Positions 23,308 through 32,957 of a DNA stretch of 64,000 nt are shown piece after piece. This DNA comes from Scilla litardierei (Eukaryota; Streptophyta; Magnoliopsida; Asparagales; Asparagaceae). How positions within the stretch are numbered: the first letter of the stretch is position 1; the number at the start of each line of letters is the position of its first letter. The DNA is taken from NCBI GenBank assembly GCA_030789695.1, contig CM061139.1, positions 5,781,878 to 5,845,877 on the forward strand. Direction: 5' to 3'. The notes under the pieces are model-generated. The model did not search any database and was not told the origin of the DNA. It saw nothing but the letters and a program-made list of their open reading frames with translations. A program made the translations under genes and the position numbers.

Positions 23308-24249
23308 TGATACGACCATTTGGAGACGGCCCAAGAACGAGCGGCCCAGGCCCACGCTTGAAGCTGGAGGCCCACAGAGGGAATTCGGCCCGACCGTCGG
23401 AGCCCGCACAAGGACTCGGAATTGAGTCGACCACGACCTGAACGTGCGCCCTGTTGGCCCACATCAGCGGGAGCTAACCACTCCCCAAAGCACGCCCCCT
23501 TAATGACCATTAAGGGGCCCTATTAACCCACCCCCACGGTGCATGCTGGTGCCTTGAAGGAGGCGGATCATGGGGGCAGAGAGTGGGGGACGTGGAGGGG
23601 GAGTGATTGTGGGACAATCCCTATAAAGTAACTCGGGATGCATCGGAGGGAGGGAGCTCACCCTAGATACCAAGAGGCATAGGATTCTATTCAAAGACCT
23701 TGTTTTCCATTCTAAATTGCTTCCTATAGCTCGGTCCGAGGACTCGTGTATTGGCCTCCCCGTGAGCCGTATCGATCCCACCGAGCATTCCTCAGGTCCG
23801 TTCTGACTTAGGCATCGGAGGGGACTTGGTTGGAACCAAGGTCCGGCCCCACTGACAAGTTTCTTCGTCCGTCCAGGTTAAGCAGACCCCGCGGTGCCGC
23901 AATCACATCATCGACTGAGGCTGAGCGTTCCTGGCAGAGAGTCAGCCCGCCCCCAACGAGGCCGCTCGCTCCTGACGAGCGCCTTCATCGGTCCAGGTTA
24001 AGCTGGCCTCGCGGTGCCGAGGCTACCCCTCAGCACCTCATCAACCAAGGCCGAGCGCTCCCGTCAACGAGCACGCTCGCCCGCAACCTGTCAAGGCTAC
24101 CCTTTGGAGGGCCGACGTAAGGATCCGAGCTATGCCCGTCGGGCAAATCATACACCTGAAGAAACCAATGGGTCCCACACGTCCCCTTGACTACGTTGAC
24201 GCATCACCCAGCAGTCAACGAATCAGCAGTGAGAAAACACCCGTAAACA
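23308..24249 (+). repeat. Tat 5' LTR (942 bp)
   Basis: It starts TGATACGACC and ends GTAAACA two bases before the primer site. Its first 160 bp match the truncated 3' copy at 43717-43898. Frames inside it have no domain. Confidence 0.8.
23870..24105. repeat. Two diverged about 118-bp direct repeats inside the Tat LTR
   Basis: gtccaggttaagc recurs at 23872 and 23991, each followed by cgcggtgccg, an atca(t/c)(c/a)a(a/t)c-like stretch and gccgagcg(c/t)tcc. Confidence 0.6.
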
Positions 24250-24251
24250 TC

Positions 24252-24270
24252 TGGCGTCATCTGTGGGAAC
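24252..24270 (+). other. Primer-binding site of the Tat element
   Basis: TGGCGTCATCTGTGGGAAC, two bases after the LTR end, is one change from the TGGCGCCGTCTGTGGGAA-type site I associate with Tat elements. Confidence 0.65.
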
Positions 24271-24343
24271 CAGAACAAACACCCACGTCAGACAACCACG
24301 CCAACGATGACACGACCGTACCCCCCTCCGATGCAGAAGAACC

Positions 24344-27135
24344 GTGGCATCAACATCAGAACCGAGGCCGTTCTACGATCACCTGGGAAAAACCTTGAAT
24401 GCTAGACACTCCCCTCGTGCCGAGGGGCCAGGAGAACCCCGGTCTGGACCTGCAAGGGTGAATGACGGGAACTCCGGAACCTCTCCCATACCCCTTTACT
24501 TTTCTGGGGAGGACGCGGAAAAGGTGAAGCCTCCGCACGACGAAGCACTGGTTGTCTCCGTCGTTATCGATACCACTGTTGTCAGACGGTTACTCGTTGA
24601 TACAGGCAGCTCGTACGACATCCTCTTCATGTCGACTCTTGAAAGGATGGGGCTGCGGGTCGATGACCTGGATCCGTGTTTTGGGCCCGTGATAGGATTC
24701 ACGGGTCATTCCACACCCTTCATAGGGGCAATTCGCCTCCCCGTCACGCTCGGGGAGCCACCCAGCTCGATCACTTTGACGATAGAGTTCGTAGCGCTGA
24801 GGATTGGGTCGGCGTATAATGGGATCATCGGTCGCCCACTCCTCAATGCGACCGGAGGTGTGGTCTCGACCCTCCATCGGGCAAGGATTGGGTCAGTGTA
24901 TAATGGGATCATCGGTCGCCCACTCCTCAACTCGGCCAGAGCTGTGGTCTCGACCCTCCATCGGACGATCAGATTCTAGACCCTGGGAGGAATTGGGTTG
25001 GTCAGAGGCGACTCGACGAAACCAAAGATCTGCTACCAGCTGGTCGACACGGAACAAGTCGAGGAGCACATTTACCCGATGGACCTACTCGACTAGAGGT
25101 ATGGCCCAAGACCCACTCCGTGGGAAGAGCCGGAATTAATTCCTATCACGGATGTTGACGGAAGATTCGTCGCCATTGGGTCTGGGCTGGACCCGATCCT
25201 GAGAGGTGAATTAATCGGGTGCTTGGAGGCCAACTTGGACGTCTTCGCTTGGTCGCCCGACGATATGCTAGGCGTGGATCCCGGGGTGATCACTCACCAT
25301 CTGAACGTCAACCCCAATTTCAAACCAGTCAGGTAGAAGAACAAACACCTAGGTGGTGAAAAGAGGAGGGCTGCGTCTGAGAAGTCTGGTACCCGAAGTG
25401 GCTATCCAATGTCGTGATGGTGAAAAAGTCCAGCAGCAAATGGCAGATGTGCGTGGACGTCAACGATCTCAATAAAGCCTGTCCCAAAGATAGCTACCCA
25501 CTGCCCCGCATCGACCATCTCGTGGATAGCGCATCCGGCTATGAGATGCTCAGCTTCATGGACGCCTACTCCGGGTACAACCACGTCCAAATGGACCCAC
25601 ATGACAAAGGGAAGACGTCCTTTACCACCGACTGATGGACCTTTTGCTATAAGAAGATGCCCTTCGGCCTGAAGAACATGGGGGCGACCTACCAAAGGAT
25701 GGTTAACAAGGTGTTCGATTCCCAGATAGGAAGGAACCTTGAGGTCTATGTGGACGATATGTTGGTCAAGTCCAGAGACCCTGCGGACCACATCGCGGAC
25801 CTCCGGGAGACTTTCGAGCGGCTAAGGAGGTACAACATCAGACTCAATCTCACGAAGTGCACATTCGGGGTGAGATCCGACAAATTTTTGGGCTTCATGA
25901 TCACTAATCACGGCATCGAGGCGAACCCCGACAAGGTCGAGGCTTTGGTTAACATGTGGGAGCCAACGACGATCAAGGAGCCGCAAAGGCTAAATGGGCG
26001 AATCGCCGCTCTGGGGTGCTTCTTGTCCAAATCAGCGAAAGATCCCTTCCTTTCTTCCGGACTCTAAGGAGAGCCCTCCGCCGAGCCCACTGATAAGAGG
26101 AAGGCCGTGCAATGGGACAAGAGCTACACCCAGGCATTCGCTGACCTGAAGGAGTAGCTCTGCAGCCCCCCACTCCTCTCCAAAACCAAGGAAGGGGAAC
26201 CACTGAGCCTCTACTTGGCCTGCACAGGGGAAGCGGTAAGCTCGGTGCCGATTAAAATAGACGACGGGATACAGCGGCTGGTGTACTACACCAGCCAAGT
26301 CCTGAGAGACGCGGAGGGAAGGTACAGCCCCATGGAGAAACTCGCATATGCCCTCGTGCTTTTGACGTGGAAACTTCAACCCTACTTCCAAGCCCACATG
26401 ATCCTGGTCTTAACCGATTCCCAACTCGAACAGAATCTCAAGAGGTTCTACCGGATGGGGAGAATGCTGAATTGGGGGGATAGAGTAGAGAGAGTTCAAC
26501 CTTCGATTCAAGCTACGGACAGCCATCAAGGAGCAAGCCCTGGCAGACTTCATCGCCAAATGCACCGTGAATGGAGGAAGTCCTCCCGAGGAGACAGCCC
26601 GGGCATGGTAACTCCTCAAACTTTGTCTTTCCTTTCGACTGACATCGCTCTTGTCGATCGTCCAGGGGACCAGGACACGTGGGTAATCCATGTAGATGGA
26701 TCAGCCACCCGGGCAGGGAACATGGCCGACATAGTTAACCGATCGCCCGACGGAAACGTCGTCGAGTACGCGCTCCGATTCGGATTCCCGACCACCAACA
26801 ACATGGCCGAGTACGAGGCCACCATTAATGGTCTGAGGCTCACTCGAGTGCTCGGAGCAGATTCTGTATGCCTCCTCAGTGATTCCAAGCTCATCATCCA
26901 CCAGCTACAGGGAGATTATGAGGCACGCAAAGAGGCAATTTAGCATTACCTATCCTCAGCCAGAACTGAGTTGTCCAAATTCAAACACGCCGAGACCTTC
27001 CACTTACCGCGATCGGAGAATGCTCACGCGGACGCCCTATCAAAGTTGGCCTCCTCCTCTCCCGCAGAGTTAGTTCGCACCATCTACATAGAGAACTTCA
27101 TGTCCCCTAGTACAGAGGTAAAGGAAGTTATGGCC
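24344..27135 (+). pseudogene. Tat pol part 1: protease, RT, RNase H and second RNase H; broken
   Basis: The protease has LLVDTGSSYDILF (DTGSS at 24599-24613) with its second half duplicated in frame (24800-24967). A linker with LDVFAWSPDDM and HHLNVNP follows. The RT has CVDVNDLNKACPKDSYPLPR, MDAYSGYN, MPFGLKN and YVDD (25747-25758); a segment between about 25340 and 25400, where the RT N-terminus lies, is shortened. RNase H spans about 26130-26480. A second, archaeal-like RNase H, WVIHVDGSATRAG through NMAEYEA and LLSDSKLIIHQLQG (26680-26940), is the Tat-lineage extra domain. Damage: stops near 24978, 25097, 25336, 25635, 26067, 26156 and 26941, and a frame excursion at about 26470-26620. 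Gag is absent: the frame starts about 70 bases after the primer site and goes almost straight into protease. Confidence 0.9.
24800..24967 (+). repeat. 84-bp in-frame tandem duplication in the Tat protease
   Basis: Units 24800-24883 and 24884-24967 each encode RIGS-YNGIIGRPLLN plus about twelve residues ending in VVSTLHR. The unit is exactly 28 codons, so the frame is kept. GRPLLN is the conserved C-terminal protease motif and should occur once. Confidence 0.85.
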
Positions 27136-27936
27136 ATTAATGTCACGCCCCGCTTCCCAGAGAAACGGAGGCGAAGCGTGACTAGGCCCACTTAGGACAG
27201 AGCTACGAAGCACTGACCCAATAAGCGTCTGTGTGGTACCAAGGCAAAGGTACAGGTCCCTGCATGTTAGTACAGAACAATAAAAGTACAAGAAGGAAAG
27301 AACATCACAAATTTTATTCCAACATATCAAGAGTACCAAGTCTCAACGCCTGAAGGGCTACAACAGCAGAAAAGGTAAATCTAATGGTGCAAGCACCCAA
27401 CCTAGACAAAGAATCATAAAAGGTGCCACGCACCCAACAAGATAGTATCGCCTCTGGAATCTGCTACTAAAAAGTCTCTAACTCTGATCCTCCTCGGGGT
27501 CGTACTCGGGATCGACGCCCTCTGGCTCCACGTCGACAGGCAGGTCAGCCTCCTCCACGTACTATGGCTCAATCCCTGACGTACAGCACCAAAAGAAGGA
27601 ACTGTACGTCAGGCAAGGTCTACAAGAAAAGGTTAGACCAAGCTACAAGTGTACCATTTACTTACACCGTTTTACTGGTTGATTTACATGCTGAGGTTTT
27701 AACAACAGAAAGAAACACAACAGGAAAGTAAACAAGACAAGTAGTAGTCATAGCGAGTGCTATGGACTACGTGACTAGCCTATAGGTGTCAAGACAAGAC
27801 GGAACACGGGAAGCCAGACAAGACAAGACAAGACAAGACACGAAAGGGTTCACGCATGTTCGGTTCGAGAGGGATCAGTCCCTCTAGCCGCTTGCACGCT
27901 CAACCCTACCCCATAACCCCAAGAATCGTGACAAGA

Positions 27937-28113
27937 CATGGGATCACTTGCTCTAGCTTGACAAGTGCCCAATTGCTCTCTGAGCTGTGTATCAGTACAT
28001 GGGATCACCTGCTCTAGCTTGACAGGTGCCCAATTGTCCATCGGGCTGTGAACTAGTACAAGGGATCACTCGCTCTGGCTTGGCGAGTGCCCTATTGCCC
28101 AGCGGGCTGTGCA
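27937..28113. repeat. Three 61-bp tandem units in the solo LTR
   Basis: Starts at 27937, 27998 and 28059; each opens with (c)a(t/a)gggatcac, then gctct(a/g)gctt and gtgccc(a/t)attg, with ctgtg near its end. Confidence 0.85.
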
Positions 28114-29106
28114 GACAGAAAGGAACAAGACACGACAAAACAGGAGGGGTTGTACTAGGGTGTCCATAACTCACGCACACGCATGTCAATCCTATGATGT
28201 CAAATTGTTGTTGTTGGACTCAGATTTCGTTGTCAAATCTGAGCCACCAAAGGCGTCCCGGACGCTATCATTTCACGTCCGGTTCTCAATGATCAAGACT
28301 AACAGTTCTAGCAAAATTTAGGCCTAAACACGGCCAAGAACGCAAGTGATACACTTGCTTGTGGTGGCGAGTGCATCGTCTCCCTGGTACGCCTCGTCCA
28401 AAAGTCTCGTTGGCGAATGAGCGTCTGAAAATCGTGACACGGCGATGATGTCAGATCACGATTCATTAATTCCTATTAAGGTTGTGTCTAGGTCATCGGG
28501 ACTATCCTATTCAGTTAAAAATCACATTTTTAATGAATTGACCTAATCGACGATCTATCCTATGTGCACATGCATAAAGTCCATTCGTCGATTTCTACGG
28601 TTTGCACAACGTTTTAAAGATCAGTGGAAAATAAATTTAGTTTGATTAGGTTGCTGATTTTAATTAGGGTTTGATCATCTAGTGTGGGGGTTACTACGAA
28701 TTTAAAGCACCAACCTGGAATTGACGGTTGCACGAAGATCCGGCGTCAAATCTGAAAAGGGTGGAAGCTTTACGTCGTCCAGAAATTCCCAAGCCGCAGG
28801 TAGCGCAGCGAGAAGCGTTGATCGCCGGTGGTGGTGAAGATTTCAGCGTCTCCCGGCGTCGTTGCTGCTGGATCTGAGACGAGAACTCCGTGCTAGGGCA
28901 AAAGAAAGGGAAATGAGAGGAGAGGGAGAGCTTTGGGGAAGATGGAAGGCGCAAGGATGGAGGAACGAGCAAGGGGAGGACGTGAGAGGTATGGAAATGG
29001 GTTTGGGGAAGATGGAGACTGAAATCTATCAGGAGAAATGAAGAAGAAAACCCCGTTTAAATAAGAAAATGAAACGGCGGCAAGTACAGAATTTAGGGTT
29101 TCGGGG

Positions 29107-29643
29107 TCAACTAGTCGGTCAGAGAAGGGCGGTCGACTGACTAGTTTGGAAACTAGTCGGTCGGTCGTATAACTGTGACCGACTAAAACCCAAACCGTGA
29201 ATAGGGGTGTTGTAGAATTTATAGAGTTAGTCGGTCTGTGAAGGCTCGTCAACCGACTAGTTTGCAACCTAGTTGGTCGGCCAGTGTTCATAGACCGACT
29301 AAAGGGTGGAAATGGTCAACAAGATATTTTGAAGATTAGTCAGTCAGAGAAAGATACTTAACCGACTAGTTCATCAACTAGTCGGTCGGTATTCGTTCTT
29401 TGACCGACTAACGGTAAACAGTAACCTGATGCGAAAAATGATCTCTGTACGTAGTCGGTCTGCGAAGAAGTGTTGACCGACTAGTCCGATAACTAGTCGG
29501 TCGGTGGTTGAACTTAGACCGACTAATCGTAAACAGTAACTCAAGGGAAAAAGCCTGACAAAAACTAGTCGGTCCATGAGGATTTGTTGACCGACTAGAT
29601 GGACATCTAGTCGGTCGGTTCCTCAACGTGAACCGGCTAACTT
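29107..29643. repeat. Five-unit GTCGGTC/GACCGAC array in the solo LTR
   Basis: Units start near 29107, 29225, 29334, 29452 and 29562 (about 110-118 bp each). Each carries two GTCGGTC...GACCGAC stem-loops separated by actagt-type palindromes and a gtaaacagtaac-like spacer. It is homologous to 1384-1805. Confidence 0.88.
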
Positions 29644-29809
29644 GCACAGGGAGTCACAAAATGAAGCGGGAAGCTTCGGGATGATTCTAATGAGTTCCAA
29701 GAGTGATCCTATGCTAAGATGTGAGTGCGGAGAAGTAAAGAAAGAAGACGAATAATCGCATATATATATAAATAATATTCATCATACAAAAACCAGCCGT
29801 TACAATTAA

Positions 29810-31069
29810 CACGGAGCCGACTTGGATAGATCCGATTGTTCGATATATCTCTAATGGAGAAGTACCAACGGACCTAGACGAGCGTCGATCCCTGGAGCAA
29901 AAGGCACTCTGGTACGTACACCATGAGGGAGAGCTGTACAGAAGGTGCTGGACGAAAACAGACATCCTTCCCTACCTCAAAGGCCTCGGGCCGTAGGAGA
30001 CTGACTACGTCGTTCGGGAGATACATGAGGGGATCTGTGGAAACCACCATGGAGGCAAGACAGTCGCCCAGAAAATCCTGAGGCAAGGATACTACTGGCC
30101 AAACCTAGCCAACGATGCCACCAAGTATGTCCAAAGGTGTCTGGAATGCCGGAAGTTCGCCAAGCTCGGCTCATCTCCTCCGTCGAAGCTTGTTCCAATA
30201 ATCAGCCATGTCCCCTTTGCAAAGTGGGGTCTGGACATCCTCGAACCCTTCACTTCCAGGAGGGGGTAGAGGAGGTACCTGATTGTCATGGTGGATTACT
30301 TCACCAAGTGGATTGAGGCAGAACCACTGGCTTCCATAACCTGAAAGAAGGCGAAGAGCTTCGTGTGGAATTTCATCATCTCCAGATTCGAAATCCCCCG
30401 GTCCATCGTGACAGACAACGGGAAGTAGTTCGATTCAGCGGGATTTAAATACTTCTGCGCAGATTGGAAGATCAAACTCTTGTTTGCATCCTTGGCACAT
30501 CCTCAGTCCAATGGGATGGCTGAAGCCGGCAACAAATGCGTCATCGAGCCGCTACGCAAGAAAGTAACAGAAGCCGAAGGGAGATGGCCAGAAGAGCTTC
30601 CTGGGATACTTTGGTCATACCGGACGACCCACAAGCAAGCCACGGGCGAAACCCCCTTCATGCTCGCTTACAATGCCAAAGCGGTGGTGCCCGTTGAAGT
30701 GGGCAAGGAGTCTCTTCGCCTCAAGCATTTCGATGAAGAGAAAAACTCAGAGGGCCTGGAACTCTATCTGGAGCTCGTGGACGAACGACGAGAATGAGCA
30801 TTGGCCACCATCATCCTGCAGAAGCAAAAGGTGGACCGTTACTAGAACTCCTGGGTTAGGGGAAGAAGCTTCCACCAGGGGGATCTGGTCCTTAGAAAGG
30901 CAATCTTCAACTCAGAGGTCACTGCAAAGGGAAGCTCGCTGCTAAATGGGAAGGGCCATACAAGATCACCAAGGTCCTCGGCCCTGCAACCGACTGGCTT
31001 GCCAATCTGGGAGGGAAGATGCTGACTCACACTTGGAACACCGAGCACCTGCGCAAGTACTACCAGTGA
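29810..31069 (+). pseudogene. Tat pol part 2: integrase, broken
   Basis: This continues the pol frame cut by the solo LTR. An N-terminal linker has WIDPIVRYISNGEVP. The HHCC finger (about 30020-30160) runs EIHEGICGNHHGG to RCLECRKFA. Catalytic positions: LDILEPF, IVTDNGK and the Glu in SNGMAEAGNK (about 30510-30530). The C-terminal part has TPFMLAYNAKAVVPVE, and a different frame carries the end to TGA at 31067-31069. Damage: stops near 29995, 30268, 30341 and 30427, and frame changes after about 30795. The enzyme would have inserted Tat cDNA. Confidence 0.88.
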
Positions 31070-31274
31070 GGTCGGTAACAAATGTATATTTCCCCTCCCC
31101 TTATCTAAGAGAATGTATTGAAAAGAGAAAGCATCCATGAATGAAGAACTCTTTCTACCTCAAATTCGCCTCACGGACCTATCCGGGGTGGGGTAAAACC
31201 CTACTAATTGAGAATCTCGTGACCGATCGCAAGACCGTGGGATGACCCCCTCAGCGGACCGGCCACGAGACTGA

Positions 31275-31790
31275 CTGGGAGGTTAGGGGCAACTTCCCCC
31301 AACTAAAATCAGACATCAGATTGACCATAAGGCTGGGGGCAGCTCCCCCAGCATGTCGATCCATCGTTCAGTCATAAGAATGGGGGTAGCTTCCCCAGCA
31401 GGCTGATCGACTTAAACCGACCATAAGGCTGGGGGCAGCTCCCCTAGCGGGCCGGATAAACCGACCGACCGTAAGGCTGGGGTAACTCCCCCAGTTGGCC
31501 GATCATCGGGCCGAACGTGAGGCTGGAGGCAACTTGCCCAGTAGACTGGCCCATTGATCAGCTGTAAGACCGGGGGTAGCTTCCCCGGCAGATTGACCGA
31601 CCCGACCGATTGTAAGGCTGGAGGCAACTCCCCCAGCTGGTCAGAATATCGGTCGACTGTAAGCCTGATGGGTAGCCCCCCCAACGGGCAGACCGACCTA
31701 ATCTGCCGTAAGGCTGGGGGCATCTCCCCCAGTAGGCCGATCACCCGATCGCCTATAGGACCCGGGGCAAGCCACCCTGCATGGCGATCG
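31275..31790 (+). repeat. About 48-bp tandem array with CTGGGGG/CCCCCAG hairpins
   Basis: About eleven units have starts spaced 46-51 bp apart (near 31279, 31328, 31375, 31422, 31471, 31518, 31565, 31612, 31659, 31708 and 31756). The core is taaggctgggggcagctccc followed by ccag and a cgatc/gaccg-rich spacer. The arms CTGGGGG and CCCCCAG can form a stem with a five-base loop in the best units. The array lies between integrase and the antisense ORF; tandem repeats here are known for some Tat elements. Confidence 0.88.
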
Positions 31791-32035
31791 GTCCCTAATA
31801 TCAAGGGCGGTGCTCTGAAGTCCCGTGCAGTAGAGCACCCTAGGGAACCAACCTGGCGGCCAGATCTCCAAGCAAGTCGAGGAGACTCTACCGACTCAGT
31901 CAGCTCGAGTGGCACATCCAGGGTTAGAAAAGGGGGTATACAACCACAAACAAAAAGGAACCTCGTTACAAATGAGAAGAGTGTATTACACAAAATCAGT
32001 GTACGGGACCACAAAAGAATGGTGAGGCTAACGGG
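31791..32035. other. Spacer between the hairpin array and the antisense ORF
   Basis: No coding or repeat signal that I can support; it is part of the Tat 3' untranslated region. Confidence 0.4.
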
Positions 32036-32957
32036 CTAAACCCCACCTCCCGCATGAGCATCCGGAGCATCATCGGGGGGCCTGGCTAGCTGCTCAACAC
32101 CGACAACGTGTACATCCCTTGTCGCCTCCTCTCCCTCAGAATCCAGCTGGAGCTCTTCGAATCGGATCCTGAAAAGTGGGAACCTTCGTTGGATCTCGGA
32201 CCGGCACCGTGCGAATCCCTTCTTAAAAGCCTCGTACATCGCCGCGACGACAAAAGAGGTGGCATACTCGTCTATGGCCTTCCGGGCAATCCGCTCAGGA
32301 TCCAACGTTCCCAGCTCCTGGATCTGCCCCTCGAGGATGGCAACTTGGCGCTGGTGCTCCGCCCGCTCTTTTTCGGCCTCCCGGGCACTCGCATTGAGTT
32401 TATCCAGGAGAACTCTCTCTCCTCCTCCACCGCCTACAGGAGCCTGGCGAGCTCCGTGGTGTCGGCTTCCACTGCTGGGCCACCATACCCTCTCACCTCA
32501 GTGGCCCTCATCAGCTCGGCTATCTGATCCTCGACCTTAGCCTTCTCGGCAAGGGCAAGAGCTCTCTCCAGATCCGACTCCAGGTGACTTGGCGCGTGCC
32601 TCAGTAACTTGGGTCACCTCGTCTCCACCCTCCTCGGCTTCAGGCTTCTGGGCCTGACCTACCTGACCTCCGAGAGCGCCACGAATTGGCATCTCATTGA
32701 AAGGCCGACCGAGCACAACTGCATCAGGAGGAAGAGGTGAGCTGAAGGCCCGTGCAAGTGACGGAACGAACGAACGAAAAGACCTCACCTATTGGCCGGC
32801 CTGTTTCACAAAAGCCGCAAGCCGATCACCCTTCACTCCGTCCAGCATGGATTTTTCCGAAGAGAGGCAGCAGTTTTCAGCCAGCCGAGCTGCCACCCTG
32901 CAATTGGAGAAGACGAACTCCTTCACCCCCACTGGAAAGCGTGGCCTGAGAAAACCT
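32036..32957 (-). pseudogene. Antisense ORF of the Tat element, C-terminal half
   Basis: Minus-strand reading frame, Ala/Glu/Arg-rich and probably helical. The end is clear (IARKAIDEYATSFVVAAMYE, then RCRSEIQRRFPLF, stop at 32036). The piece from 32788 down is Glu/Ala-rich and lies in another frame from its neighbours. It is separated from the N-terminal half (42156-43371) by L-A, with AACCT at both edges. Stops and frameshifts between 32310 and 32540 show it is dead. Confidence 0.6.

Larger units (their letters stand above)
27141..29804 (-). mobile_element. Solo LTR, subfamily L2, with ATTAA target duplication
   Basis: The + strand starts TGTCACGCCCCGCTTCCC and ends CGTTACA; length 2,664 bp. 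ATTAA precedes it (27136-27140) and follows it (29805-29809). The Tat pol frame stops at the left edge and resumes at the right, so this is a clean insertion reduced to one LTR by recombination between its LTRs. It contains the GTCGGTC array and a 61-bp triple repeat. No ORF with a domain. Confidence 0.9.

Noticed and set aside
23830..24120. 96-aa frame in the Tat LTR
   Set aside because: Spans two diverged direct repeats in GC-rich LTR DNA; no domain.
29107..29643. CRISPR-like appearance of regularly spaced repeats
   Set aside because: Plant LTR context, degenerate units with internal inverted repeats, no cas genes; a tandem LTR array.
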